Positions 37,780 through 50,100 of a stretch of DNA of 64,000 nt are shown here, one piece after another (the stretch's first letter is position 1; the number at the start of each line of letters is the position of its first letter). The translations under genes and the position numbers were made by a program. The stretch comes from Chamaecyparis obtusa (lineage: Eukaryota; Streptophyta; Pinopsida; Cupressales; Cupressaceae). Below the pieces are notes generated by a model. That model saw only the letters and a list, made by a program, of their open reading frames with translations, was not told the DNA's origin and did not search any database. The stretch spans positions 447,001-511,000 of the forward strand of contig BSBK01001581.1 of NCBI GenBank assembly GCA_027943335.1, in the 5' to 3' direction.

Positions 37780-38035
37780 GGGAAATTGCAATAGGGTGTC
37801 CTTAGTCGTTCTCCCTCTCATAGTGCAATAGAGCGCCCTCATAGATGTGCTCCCTTAATTGTCACTACAATAGTGTCATTAGTAGTTTTCTCTCTCGCAA
37901 TGTAGTAGGGTGCCCCAATAGTTGTTCTCCCTTAATTGCCACTACAACAAGGTGCCCCAATAGTTGTTCTCCCTTAATTGTCACTACGACAAGGTGCCCT
38001 TAGTTGTTCTCCCTTAATTGTGCACTCTTTTCCCA
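37780..38035. repeat. Degenerate 40- to 58-bp tandem repeat
   Basis: GTTGTTCTCCCTTAATT recurs at 37,921, 37,963 and 38,003, each followed by CACTAC.ACAAGGTGCCC. Less conserved copies precede it. Confidence 0.8.
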
Positions 38036-38103
38036 CTCCCTTGTGACAAGCTATTGTAATATTATATTCATGTTTTTAATGTGTGTTAACATTAGATTGA
38101 GAT

Positions 38104-39276
38104 CCTATGTGATTATTTCTTTCGCTGGGAGGATGAAAAATTTCTGCTCCTGGTCAAGCCATGGCACCCTAGTTTCAATCCTTCCACTGAAATCTTTAGT
38201 TCTATCCCTAAATGGGTCAAGCTCCCCAATCTGCCCCTTCACCTGTGGCAAGACTCTGTCCTTGAGGAAGTGGGTGGGGCTTTGGGGGATTTCTTGATGA
38301 CTGATAATGATTCTGATAATATGTATAATTCTACTATTACATGTATCTTGGTTGACATTGATACCTCAAAGGGCCTCCCAGCTGAAATTAAAATTGAAAC
38401 ATCCTTGGGACCCTGGACCCAGCAGCTTGATTTCGAAGGAATTCCTTTTAGATGTCGTAAATGTTTTAAGGCTGGTCATATTTCTTCCCAATGTGGCTTC
38501 ATGTCCAAGAAGAAGAAATCTTCTCCTTCTTGGTGGAAGGGTGCTTCTACCAAACACTATATTGTCTTGAAATGCTCTTCCCACCATGTGGTGGAGGCTG
38601 GTCCTGATTTTGACATTCCTCTACATGTTGGTGTGAAGGTTGGCTTAGCTCCTGACATTTTTGCTCCTGAAGGGTCTGTTGGGGTTGTTGGCTTTGTCCT
38701 TGTCCCTAATGTTGGATTTGATGGGTCTGCTGGGGTTGCTGGCTCTATCCCTGTCCCAGTTGCTGGAACTGATGGGTCTGCTGGGGTTGCTAACTCTTTC
38801 CCTGATCCGGTTGCTAATCCTAAAATTTCTCTTTCTTCACTGGATGATACCAAATTTTCTGTTGTTTCGGTGGGTGCTGGCTTCGTTGGTGACTCAACCC
38901 CTCTTCTGGGGGTTGGATCTCCCTCTCTGGATTCTTTGTGCTGGCATAATAAGGCTTCTAGTGTTGAAGAAGGCTGGATAACAGTTAAAGGAAAAAATTC
39001 AAAGAAATCCTCCCCGACTTTTGACATGACCCTTCAATCTCATTTGAAGGGGTCAAAAAGATAGTTTGTGTATCTATTGCTACGGATTTCCAATGTCTTA
39101 TCTTTTGCAGGTGTGGTTGTTTCTTTGGGTGAGCTCTTTTGTGTGGCTTCCTGTGGTTGGTGGCCTTGTTTTTGGCTGGTCTGTTGTGTTTGGTGCACTC
39201 TTATTGCTATATCTTAAGCTTTTTCATTGTAAAGGGTTTCAAGTCCCTTCAAAACCTATTTTTTCCAATTAAGCAG
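38104..39276 (+). mobile_element. LINE-tailed ORF1-only retroposon with 16-bp TSD
   Basis: A 1,173-bp insert is flanked by AACATTAGATTGAGAT (38088-38103) and AACATTAGACTAAGAT (39277-39292), 14 of 16 identical with both differences transitions. It carries ORF1 of an L1-like LINE and passes straight into a 3' untranslated tail with TAAAGGGTTTCA (39230-39241) and CCCTTCAAAACCT (39245-39257), the same tail as in the 26.5-kb retroposon. There is no endonuclease or RT between ORF1 and the tail. The 5' edge starts inside ORF1. Confidence 0.85.
38105..39064 (+). CDS. LINE ORF1 protein with DUF4283-type domain and zinc knuckle, 5' truncated
   Basis: The frame is open from the insert edge to TAG at 39062, 319 residues. 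Residues 1-60 read YFFRWEDEKFLLLVKPW and PKWVKLPNLPLHLWQDS, the C-terminal half of the DUF4283-like domain of plant LINE ORF1. Then comes FEGIPFRCRKC and the knuckle CRKCFKAGHISSQC (CX2CX4HX4C, residues about 116-129). The C-terminal third has three Gly/Val-rich repeats (FDGSAGVAGSIPVPVAG type) and ends in a Lys/Ser-rich tail. Such proteins bind the LINE RNA. No start codon is seen because the 5' part is missing, so translation would need an outside start. Absence of stops over 319 codons suggests modest age. Confidence 0.8.
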   Translation, partial: LCDYFFRWEDEKFLLLVKPWHPSFNPSTEIFSSIPKWVKLPNLPLHLWQDSVLEEVGGALGDFLMTDNDSDNMYNSTITCILVDIDTSKGLPAEIKIETSLGPWTQQLDFEGIPFRCRKCFKAGHISSQCGFMSKKKKSSPSWWKGASTKHYIVLKCSSHHVVEAGPDFDIPLHVGVKVGLAPDIFAPEGSVGVVGFVLVPNVGFDGSAGVAGSIPVPVAGTDGSAGVANSFPDPVANPKISLSSLDDTKFSVVSVGAGFVGDSTPLLGVGSPSLDSLCWHNKASSVEEGWITVKGKNSKKSSPTFDMTLQSHLKGSKR

Positions 39277-39654
39277 AACATTAGACTAAGATGAATTATG
39301 ACTTCATATAATTAAGCTAATAATTGTTTTTGCATTACTGATAATGGAATAATATTAGCACTCTAGACTCATATTTGATTTTTGTATTCTATCCATGGTA
39401 CTGGAGATTTGATCTGAAGGTTTTATGTTATTTATTGTGTTTCAATGTTTTGAGTAGGTCCTCCTTTACACTTTATTGGTGGAAGGATCACTACCTTTCA
39501 TAAGGATTAAGTCACCAATTTTCATTGTTGCCTTTAAGAATACCCCAAATTGATCTCCCTTGGATGTCCCCCTCAAATGAGACCTTCTCCCCTTTACATC
39601 CTGCCAATGTGGGGGAGAGTCACACCTCATCATCGTGTCTACCTCTTTGCAATG

Positions 39655-39975
39655 ATCACAACCTTTCACAATTACCACCCTTTGAAAGAGTGATTCTTTA
39701 CATCCTTCCAATGTGGGGGAGAGTTGCACCTCATCATCATCATTTCTACTTCTTTGCAATGATCACAACCTTTCACAATTACCACCCTTTGAAAGAGTCA
39801 CAATCCTTCAACATGTCTTCCCTTTAAAGAATCACAACCCTTGATAATTGTCCCTCTTTGAAAGAGTCTTAACCCTTCATAATTACAACCCTTTCGAAGA
39901 GTCACAACCCTTCAAAAATACAACCCTTTGAAAGAGTTGCAACCCTTCATCATTGCTGCCCTTTGAAAGAGTCAT
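39655..39975. repeat. Degenerate CCCTTTGAAAGAGTCACAACCCTTCA repeat
   Basis: Roughly 38-bp units (core CCTTTGAAAGAGT...AACCCTTCA) repeat seven or more times. Two longer repeats around 39,600 and 39,715 share CCAATGTGGGGGAGAGT. Confidence 0.8.
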
Positions 39976-40299
39976 TTTCACATTCATTTCTTCTTCCATT
40001 AATCCTTTTTTAATTCACATGCTCTCCACTTTCTTCCTTCCTCCTCATCCCCTTTCAAATGAACTCTCCTACTTTATATATCTTATGTTGAGGAAGTCAC
40101 AACTTTTTATTATGTATCTCTTGACTTTTCATTAACTTAATCAATTTGAGATTGTATTGCATTATATATTTTTTTTTTTATTATTAAACACTATTTCAAA
40201 AGGGGGACATTACATGTGTTTTTTACTTCAATCCTACTTGTGATTATATGCTTTTGGATTATGTCTAATTGTCTTCATCTATGATTTGACATGTTATTT

Positions 40300-41945
40300 C
40301 ACATACTTTGTAGTCATAGATGGCAACTATTGTGACCAACAAGCCAAAAGAAAATCTTGGGTTTTCAATCCCAAAGTTCCAACTTTCTTGAACCTATTTT
40401 GGAGCAAGTAGGAAGCTTTCCATCCTCCCTATATTTTTTTTTTACTCTACAAGTTTCCCAATTGAGGTTGTAGTGAAAATCAATCCCAAGATATCATTAT
40501 TCTTTCACTATTTTCAATGAACTAGCTTCAAAAAGATACATATCTTTTGTCTCTTTCCTTTTTAATGAAAAAATCATGACTTTGGTCTTGGTAATGTTCA
40601 CTTGCATCCTCACCTCTTGGCAAAAGAGCTCCAAGACCCTCAAATGTTCTCTTAACCCAAGGGCTATTTTTATAATTAAGATAAGACAGTCAACATATAA
40701 GAGTAGCTTCACCACATAACCTATCAATTGAATACCCATTGCATCTATTTTGCTCAACCATTCTTCCACATTGTCAATGTTAGAACAGCGTGGAGGCTAG
40801 AGGGCATCCCTATTTAACCCCAATGTCATTGCTAAAACATTCAAACATTCACTTGCTTGTCCTAATTTTAGAACACAACTGCTTATAAAGTTTATTTGTT
40901 GCGATTATATACTTGTATAGAATACCCAATTCCTGCGGCACTGGCTATGGAGGGGCCAAAATGCACCTGTGCCATTGCCAGGCTCCACATGGGCATGCAT
41001 CTAAAGGGCCCATGATCTAGATAAAATGGTAAATACATAGTGTTTTTGTCATATCGCAATGTTCAAATGGTAAACACACAGTGTTTTCATCCTATGGATG
41101 CATGCCCACGTGGAGCCTGGCAATGGCACGGGTGCATTTTGTCCCCTCCATAGCCAGTGCCAATTCCTGCATTCTATTCCACAATTTGTCTCTAGACATT
41201 GTATCAAAGGCTTTTCTAAAATCTATAAATCAACAAAAAGTTTCTTCACCTTGTGTGCTCCATTGTTTTTCAATCAAGTATTTGAATATGATCCAATGGT
41301 TAATGGTAGAACATCTCGATCTAAAGTCAGCTTGCCCTTTTGCTCTTTTATCCTCTCTTTTTTCGCCCATCTACTAATCTAATGCTCTTATCATGCTACC
41401 AAAAAGCTTTTTCAAAAGAGGATTGACCATTATAATGTGGTAGTTACATGGATTATTTATTTCTCTACTTTTATCGAGAGGGATGATGACAATCATTGTC
41501 CAATCTATCGAAAAGCCATTTGGAATAATGTCATTGAACATTCTAGTGATGTATGAGACAAAGGTCTTAACTCCCAATTTTAAAAATTCAACTTGCAACC
41601 CATCTATGTCTTGCACTTTACCACATGCAAAATTCTTTATTCCTTGTTTGATATCTTCTACCAAAAAGAGCTTTGTTGATCTGTTAACTATGGGGAGGGT
41701 CTCTCTCTTTTGGACCTGCTCATAAAGGAGCCTTGTGGCTAGCAACGCTTCCGTCTGGTGCGCTTTCCGGCGAGATCATTACGCATCTATAATACTATTT
41801 TCAATCTGTTCTCTCCTTTTCTGTGATTCCTTCCAAGAACCTTTTGGATTGTATTTTGCAAGGAAAATTAGCTTGGAAATGCGTAGTCGTCTGGGGAATG
41901 CACTATCATCTACATTAACCTTAGCCAACTTACTCTTCTAGAGTT
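40300..41945 (-). pseudogene. Second, different LINE reverse transcriptase remnant
   Basis: Reading from 41945 down: a basic helical stretch (WKESQKRREQIENSI); FLVEDIKQGIKNFACGK and QDIDGLQVEFLK, then WTMIVIIPLDKS, NNPCNYHIIMVNPL and KLFGSM (41745-41374), the N-terminal RT fingers; TFCxFIDFRKAFDTM in another frame near 41,220; IGVKxGCPLA near 40,830; and VKLLLYVDCLILI, the catalytic box with YVDC where YADD is expected; then EVRMQVNITKTKVMIF and YKYLGIDF-like sequence (40769-40460). Near 40,330 WDxKPKIFF follows. The motif style (LLYADD, GM.VN..KTK) differs from the L1-like element at 1.7-7 kb. It is split by frameshifts and a 225-bp MITE. Confidence 0.8.
40937..41161. mobile_element. MITE with 65-bp TIRs and perfect 9-bp TSD
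   Basis: The element starts GGCACTGGCTATGGAGGGG and ends with its inverse CCCCTCCATAGCCAGTGCC; the arms extend 65 bp with three mismatches. The flanks are AATTCCTGC on both sides (40928-40936 and 41162-41170). Nine-base duplications with long TIRs point to the Mutator superfamily. The centre has two copies of ATGGTAAA.ACA.AGTGTTTT. Removing the element and one duplication restores the reading of the LINE RT from MQEL to ILYKYIIATNKLY. Confidence 0.93.
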
Positions 41946-42449
41946 CGGTTTTGTTCAGTTCTTATATCTTGGGTCATGGATCAAGTTCTCTCTTTATACT
42001 TGTTTCTCAAAATTTCCTAGTTTCAAAGCAAATGCATAGTATAAACATATTTGATAGGGAGAATACGCTTTGATAGGATCAAGTAACTGATAAATTCAAT
42101 TCAGATTATATCTGCAAAATTAGTTTACGTTGCATCTTTAAAAAAGATCGCCTAACAGCCATTTGACCTTCATAATTTTGCTTTGTACCATTCAAATTTT
42201 TTATGTGCTAGGAATTTTAGCATGCTTGATGGAAATGATTGGTCGGGGAATCATAAAGTTTGTCTTATTTGCCTTAAGAGTGGTTATATTTAAATATTTT
42301 AGACATTTGGAATTAGGTGAGATAGTCCAAAATGAGAAGCAGATCCTCTTGGTAGCTGTCATTGCTGGAGGAAAAACTTCTGTTCATTGTAATGTCTTCT
42401 GCTGGGACCTTCCTTAATTTATCTTAAATTTATCAATTAGGATTTGAAT
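41946..42449. other. Region without a recognised gene
   Basis: A plus-strand open frame at 42163-42417 (84 codons) is hydrophobic at its start and has no recognisable domain; I do not call it a gene. Confidence 0.4.
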
Positions 42450-43834
42450 TGTAATGTCCATGATAAGATTAGTCATTTTATCTCATTAGATTTAGTTATT
42501 TTTAACACTCATATCCAACCTTACTACTATATTTTAACTCCACGAAGGGAAGCATAAACATTATCCAAGGTGTCTAGAGACCAATTACAATGGGCTCCCT
42601 CAAAGTTTACAGGTCCAAGCCCAAACTATTGGGACGCTGACCCCACCTTATTTTGAGTCAGATAGCCATTGCTTAGATTTAGACAAGCCCCTCCTTGGTA
42701 ACCCTTTAGTCTTCCTACTTAGCTAAATAGTAATAGGTTCAATATATCTGTTCTTATTTTATTTTAATTAATATATATATTATATATATTAGATCTTTGG
42801 AATATATAGTATAGATTATTCAGATATATAATTCAGATGTATATTTCATATATATAATACATATTCATCTTTCATATATATATATATATATTATAATATT
42901 TAACCTTTCATCAGATTTTATTATTATTAATATACATATATATATATATATATATATACATATATGTATATATTTATGCATCTATATGTAATAGCATTAT
43001 TTGTTGGCATAGTAAGTAATTCATAGATATCCATTCCTTTATTCTTCCTTCCAACTTATTCATTGTTGTATATTATAATTCTCATTTCCTCCTTTATATA
43101 TCTTTATATTTTTCTTGTCTCCTAGCAATGCTTCTTACAATGTCAATACACTTAATTCTTCCATACACTTAATTATTCTTTTTATCGCTTATCTGTATTT
43201 GTATACTGTCTGCTGCCTAGCACTGAGGCTAATACACTTAATTATTCTTTTTATCAGTTATTTGTATTTGTATACTGTCCGATGCCTTTGTTGTCGCGAC
43301 TACGAACTGTATCCTCTAGTTCTGATGTTATTTCCTTTTAAGACCATTTTTCTCCTAACTATCCCTCCGTACTTGGCGATGCATGCTCTATACAATACTT
43401 ATATGTTTCGTCAGTCATGATCGCAGGTCGCGACCCTAGCCTTTTCGTCGGTGCAGGAAAGTCAATGAATATCATTGACTAATAATCAATTATTTATTAC
43501 AAATGTGATTTATTCAGTATTGTCGGCTATTACCGATTTATTAATTAATATAGATAATATTACTAATATGGATAATATGAAATAGTCAATATTATTAATT
43601 GCATTGATCGCTCGGATATTGATAAATATAATTAATATTAATATGGATTAATATTGATATTAATTATAAATTATAATGATTGATTATTGATACTATATTT
43701 CATTATATTGACTAATTGATTATATTAATGGGTTTATATTAATAGTATTGATTCTTCTATATATATATATTAATTAGTAATTTAATATTAGTATTATTGA
43801 ATATTAAATTTTATTTCTAGAAGGGGATATCACA
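42450..43834. mobile_element. Possible solo LTR
   Basis: Starts TGTAATGTCC and ends GGGGATATCACA, so the inverted ends match at 8 of 10, and resemble those of the 37.1-40.2 kb element. A 69-bp segment (TACACTTAATTATTC...) is duplicated at about 43,164 and 43,233. The flanking pentamers TGAAT and TTCAT do not match, so this is tentative. Confidence 0.35.
42768..42978. repeat. TA-rich microsatellite cluster
   Basis: Several TA runs (42,770-42,800, 42,877-42,900, 42,933-42,975) separated by short AT-rich spacers. Confidence 0.9.
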
Positions 43835-43879
43835 TTCATTGTGCACGCCTCTGTCAATTATGAAAGCCTTCAATTTAAT

Positions 43880-43885
43880 TTTATT
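43880..43885 (-). other. Candidate GLYK poly(A) signal
   Basis: Reads AATAAA on the minus strand, about 250 bases past the GLYK stop codon. Position and motif fit; no transcript evidence is available here. Confidence 0.45.
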
Positions 43886-44133
43886 TGTGGAACACATCTC
43901 AAAGTACAATCATGTAGCGTCAAATGCAGAGTTACCTTAAAATAATGTTCAAAAAGTAAAAAATATTCCAACTGTAGGAAAAAAATTATTGGCTACATTA
44001 TGCACAATGATATTTGATACCAAGTATTTTTTTCTGCCAAGCATGAGTATGAACCCTGATTAGCATTTACTGGGGTGAAACGCTGTACAATGGTTTTCAG
44101 TGATATATCCAATGGCATTAACTTTGAACAACT

Positions 44134-47100
44134 TCAACCAACTGGATTTCGATGTTGATCAATTTTGACTACAAGAGTATGTTCAGGCTTTGAACCACAT
44201 GGTCCATCCGAATACATAGCAGGTAAATATGCTTTATAAGCTGGCATATATCTCGAGACAAAATCTGCAATCTATAGGATGCAAACATGCTAATTTTAAA
44301 AAACATATATAACTAATCAACATTCATTTCATGTAAAGATTAAATGTTGAATCTGAATCTTCAGGACATGAAAATACCTGTTCGTCAGACATTCCAGGCT
44401 TTCCTTCTTCTCTCATTGCAATCTCAGCCTGCCACAAGAAAAGATACCTCAAGGAAATCTACTTCAACAGATGTAAAGGAAAACTTTTATCACAAGAACC
44501 TGTCCAAAACATCAAAGACATACCTCCAGACGCCATTTATAAACCCATTGTGGTTCATCAACTTCAATAACTATCCATGACCCAATGAACTTCTCCCATG
44601 CATCATAGTAAGATTCAAGGTTTCTGTTTACAGACTCCAACTAAGAAAAACTGTTTTCAGTTACTACAATCAGAATTAGAAAACAATGAGCCAAAATGGA
44701 GAGTGAATCTATTAACAAACCAAAGAAATACTGCCATAATTCAAGGCAAGTCTATATTGGGCCTCTTGCACATAAAAACTTAAAATAGAATGAAAATAGG
44801 AATATCCGTGACAATACGACATACAAGACAACAAATATTGAGTTGAATGTGATCATTAGACATTTAACATTGAAAGCTTATAAAGGATAACATTGGACAC
44901 TATAAATAATAGAGAGTGAAGACAGAATAGTTCTTCACATTATGCTTAGATCCCTATTGCCTGTAGTGTTCTTTCCCAGCTGAATTATGCAACTGTTCGT
45001 TACATCCTAATTGTCAATTAATATATAACTATGGGTTAGGCCTGCCGAACCCAGGGAGAATTTGTGAAGAATTTTCTAACCCACTTCAGGACCCGGGCAG
45101 AATTTGACTTTTTTAAACTTTTTATAGCTTTTTTTTTGGTTTATCCTAATCTCACGTTTTTTAATCTTTTCATGTAATCTACAATACTATGAAATGGATT
45201 AATATTAAATAAATAAGGAAGTCGTGAGCAAATGTTATACTGACTCAATATTCCAGCAAATTTACAGTTTGATCATGGATAAATTGAGATAAAAAGGGTT
45301 CAAATTTAGAAATCAATGAGCAATAGGTTTAGATGCTAGAATCTAGATTTACTACCCAAAGCATTATTTTGTCAAAAATTTATGGTATCTCAAATAATGT
45401 AAATGTGAAATATTACCTTGCTCTGGCAAGCCAAACAGCACGTGACATGTTTTCATTATCCTCCATAGTAAGTGTTTCCTAACTGGGCTTAGTTCTTCAA
45501 TACTGTTGCATTGTAGAAATTTGTATAGGAAGTTTGCAGCTGTTACAGTTCTCAAAAATTTGTTGTGCATTTTCCTGCATCCTATGTTTGTCATATTTAT
45601 ACTGGCGAAATTGATCAGAGTGAATAGAGTTTGTAAAATACATATTATTATATTTCCAAGATTCCACTTTTGGCTTGTCATTCTTCATTTTAAAAGCTCA
45701 ATTGTCAAGCTACTGATGGCTTTGTGTGTTCTTATTGATGAGTAGTCAATATTTTGTTCATTAGTGGTGCTGTGTTGCAAACTTGGAAACTTCAATCCAA
45801 TGTCTTTTGCAAACTTTATGGATCATTCTCAGGCTGACAGTTTCTTTAGGTGAATTCCTGGCTTTGAAGCTCTGACAGATGTCTTATTAGAACATACATA
45901 TTCTAAGGGCTGCTGCTGCATATATTTTTTAGTTTTTAGTTTTTGGTTTTATATGTTTTTTCTCAGACAAACCCAAAGCAGACCCAAACCCACCCTAAAA
46001 TTTTTGGTCAAACCTGCAAACCCAAATCTCGAACCCAAATCCAAATCCGAACCAGGACCAACAACTTAGGCTGATGCCCATCAACCTCTAAGTCACAATA
46101 GTACTTCTCTCCTTGTGGTGAATCCACAAAGTCATCCATCATGCCATATTGATCACATCCATCATAATCCATAATAGGAAGCAAACCATCAATAGGAACC
46201 TATTCCTCCCCTAGACTGTCAACGTGCATCTCAATGTGAGGATTATGAAATGATAACTCTACATTTGACTTTCTAGTGATTTAGGAGTTTACACTATCGA
46301 ATCTTTTTCATGCAAGATATAGTATGTGCACTTGCTACCATGACTCTAAAACCTCCAAATTTCTTAGTATTAAGCCTACATTGTGCCATAATGTCTTCAT
46401 CAATGAAATAATCAGTAGCTCATGTCAATAAGAGCACTAATTGCTTCCATTTCAAGATACCTCTAACACTTGCCTAGAGAATTTAGCAAGTGTGCCTCCA
46501 CTTCCCTTCTCTTCCTAGGACTCTTTTGTTGATTCCTTTTCTTCACCGTCCTCTATTTATGCTTGTTAGTCTGAAATTCCTGATTCGGATTTATCAGCTA
46601 AACATGCGACCAATTGACAATTCTTTTCCTTTTTCAAACACTTATGTCCTAGGGCCCATGGTTCCTTGCATGTGAAACAAATATTTTTCTTCCTTTAGAA
46701 GTCATTTTCCACCTTCAAAGAGGGCTCTTTAAGCTGAACATTTACGTTGTTATCACACTTCCTACCCTTTTCATCTTGGAAGGTGTTGAACGAGAATTAT
46801 TTTTGGGGCTGTGAGCTCCACACTCCCAGTTTTCCACATTGCCTCCTACAAACTCAGAGGAGCAAAGGCCATAAACGGTCCTCTAATAGGCTCCATTAGT
46901 CCTCCACTAAAAAGAACTACTAGCCTCCTCTCTCTATGATAAGAGAAAACATAATAGATAACCTCTGAAACTCGGAAATGTAAGCATCCATGGCACCTAT
47001 GTTACAAGGTTCGAATTCGAGTGAGGCAACAATAAAATTCGGATGAGATTTGGCAAGGGAAAAAATTCAAAAATAAATTGGATTAAATTCGTATTATATA

Positions 47101-50100
47101 AATTTAATTTTTAAATATAAATAATAAATCTAAAAAAATAAAATAATGTTATATTAAATTTGAATGTCATAAAATTTCAATTGAAAATGTAATAATAAAT
47201 TTTAAAATTTTATGGCATAAATAAGTCTAAAATTTTAATTTTAATATTATTAGTATTACTATCTAAATCATAAATATATCAAGTATATGACTTCAATATA
47301 TGAATTTAGTGATCCACAGGGATGCGTCCTCCCACCCAAAAAAACACCCACATCCCCTGTAGGAGGGCATTTCCAAGACTTTGGGACTTGGGGAAAACAT
47401 TCCCCTAGAGAATTACCACTTCTATCACCTCCATTGGCGATGCACCTAGGTTGCTTGCTATATGGCACGTCATTACATACTAATTACAACCTTTAAGTTC
47501 TAGAAAATTAGTTTGCCTTTCAGTGCTTGCAGAGATGTTATATTGTAGATTTTACATTCAAGATTTCGATTTGCCTCAATCTGTATATCACCACCACCCC
47601 CTCCACCATTGCTCCATTGTGATTTCCCTGACATTCCCTTGTCATCCCAAAATTTAGGCCCTCGGTCTCTCCATCTCCAAAACCTGTTCCCTTGTATCCT
47701 CATCTAGAAACTCCATGGAACTACGTATAAATTTAAATAACTATTAGGTATAACCAATGCAAAGACTTATCTTCACATATGTTAGACATTTTAACATATA
47801 TATTAATTTAACACGACTCTAATACAACTTTAATTTAAAAACGACGAGTCAAAATCTTGCAAAAATTCCCTCGACACACAAAAAATCATTAGTTTATGCT
47901 CCACAGTTTGACCTGAGGCTTGCCTAACTATGAGAAGGGTCGACAATAATTTGTTCGTCGCTAGATGGATTTCTATGTTCGTGCCTAGAATTAGGGAAAC
48001 GGGGAAAAAACCAAATCAGAACCAAAAAAAAATGTTTTCAAAATACATTTATTGAAAAAAAAAATGCCCTACACCTATCCGAATATAAGATGAACTTCAA
48101 CGAATTTTAAGTCATGTTTTAAAGTTCGTTGAACTTCAAACTTCATGGTCGAAGTTCGGCAAACTTTGTGACTTAGCGTGCTACCATGTTGCCTCAACTA
48201 TGCTAGCTCTCTAAAATGTAACTCTAGGTTCTTGTTAAAGCTCTCCATGAGTTTGTTGGTGAACTCATTGTATGTGGTAATCAAATTATGCCCAAGAGTG
48301 ACCAAACCATGTTAACACCATTCATAGGTTGTCTCATCCAAATGCAAAATGTGAAATTTAATTGCCTCATTCTCTGCCATAGGCCTAAGAGCCAAATAGT
48401 TGTCCAACATTTGAACCTAAGCTATTCCTACGCATTTGTCACTACCATCAAAGTGTGGCAAGGTAACCTTGCTCAAAGCCTGTTGGAAGTCCCTCTAAAT
48501 TGTTGGACCCCTGATCTCAACTCTTCCACCTCATCTCTTCTTCCTCTAATTTAGATAATCATTTAATTATAAGTCATGCTTAATCTCATCCGGAAGAGTG
48601 TTATACTCAACATAAGCAATCCTCACTTCATCAACCAAAGGAAATAGCATCTTTGGAGCAATTTGGGCCTCCTCCATCGTGTGAAAGTGGGTTGGAGAGG
48701 CCTTGGAATAGATCTTGACACTATTGTAGTAGTGTGTCTCTCTGTGTTATTCTACTGGTTTGAAGAACTTGTTTCACCACTTTGACCCTAAGTGACCTGT
48801 GGAATCCCCTAATTCATCTGAGCGAGCATTTGGGAGATCATATCCAACATGGTATCAAATTTCCTCTTTCAATATCAAGACTAATTAAACCAGCTTTGTC
48901 CTTACCCTTGTCACCCATGAGCTGTCATTGTTACTAAACGACCCCTGCAACCAAGTGCTAAAAGCATTGGCTGGCAGAAAACCATCTCTGGTACACTACT
49001 GAGTTGGTGACTCTTGGGAAGGCATTTTCAGCCAAGGGAAAGATCATAAATTTCATTTTGACCAAAGTTTTCAGCATTGTAGAAATTGTTCTTCTTTCTG
49101 GGTGATTTTGAAAAATCAGACTTGAATAACTACAAATCTAAGCAATTCAGACCATTGATGGAAAACTTGCAAAGGCCTGAAAAAAAAAATTGGGAAAAAC
49201 TTCACCAAGTTTTGGCAAAAACTCGGCAAAAAACTCAATAACTTAAAAAATTGCTTAAATTTAATTAGAAATGCATTTTTTTTGCAAAATTCAATGAGAA
49301 GATGCATCCAATGAGTTAGTTAATGATAACACAAAAGAAACAAGCTGAGTCTAGATATATTTAAACACAAAGTGGGTACAAAATCACATTCTCATGAGGA
49401 ATGTGAGGAATGTTGATGGCTGGAAAAAAAATAGTAAATAGTTTTTGTAAAACTAAAAGTAAATACATCATTACAATTACATCTTCCTCTTCCCAACTGT
49501 AGTAAAAACTAAGGGAGAGGTAGAACTAGAGGGTCTAGTCCTAGAAGTCTACACCAGGCATGATTGTGCCTCGTCACTCGGTACGTCTGACAATGTGTGG
49601 CTCATCCTCCATCCTGGATGTAGCTCCTCCTAGCACTGGCAATGACTCCTCATCCGACTCATCCTCCTCAATGTCATCCAATGTAAAACCAAATCCACCC
49701 CCCTCCTCCATAGCTTGCCTCTCCAAATCAATGACGTCATCCTCTATAAACAATGGAAGTTTCTCCTCTGATGTCCAATCACTATAAGGATCTATATCAT
49801 CCAAATCAATTGGACTAGTTGTTGCTTCATCTGCCTTCCTAATGCGCAACCAAAGATTATATTGCACAAAAACAAGGTCGTTAAGACATTTTTTAGCTAA
49901 CTTGTTCCTCTTCTTCGTATGGATGGCCTCTAACAAGCTCCAATTGCACTCACAATTAGATGAACTGTAAGGTTGACATAAGATTTTGAGGGAAAAATTT
50001 TTGAAATTTGAGGTATTTCCACCCCAACTTTGCCACCAAGCATCTGCAAAATAAAATATTGAAAAGTTAGAAAGTAAAGAGAAAAGTGAAAACATATTTT

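Larger units (their letters stand above)
37130..40214. mobile_element. Probable solo LTR with a nested retroposon
   Basis: Starts TGTGATGTCCCC and ends GGGGACATTACA, inverted termini matching at 11 of 12. Flanks are TGTGA (37125-37129) and TGTGT (40215-40219), four of five. Subtracting the retroposon and its duplicated target (38104-39292) leaves about 1.9 kb. A TATAAATA box at about 37,352 would suit an LTR promoter on the plus strand. No primer site or polypurine tract was needed to define it, so the call rests on ends and flanks. Confidence 0.55.

Noticed and set aside
38366..39027. Minus-strand frames of 73 and 156 codons
   Set aside because: Antisense to the intact LINE ORF1, whose zinc knuckle fixes the true frame.
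41081..41382. Two plus-strand frames of about 95 codons
   Set aside because: They are antisense to the LINE RT remnant and span the MITE arm.
45030..46070. Possible hAT-like element with GGGTTAGGCCTG and TTAGGCTG at the edges
   Set aside because: No inverted ends and the duplicated octamer would need an extra base; evidence too thin.
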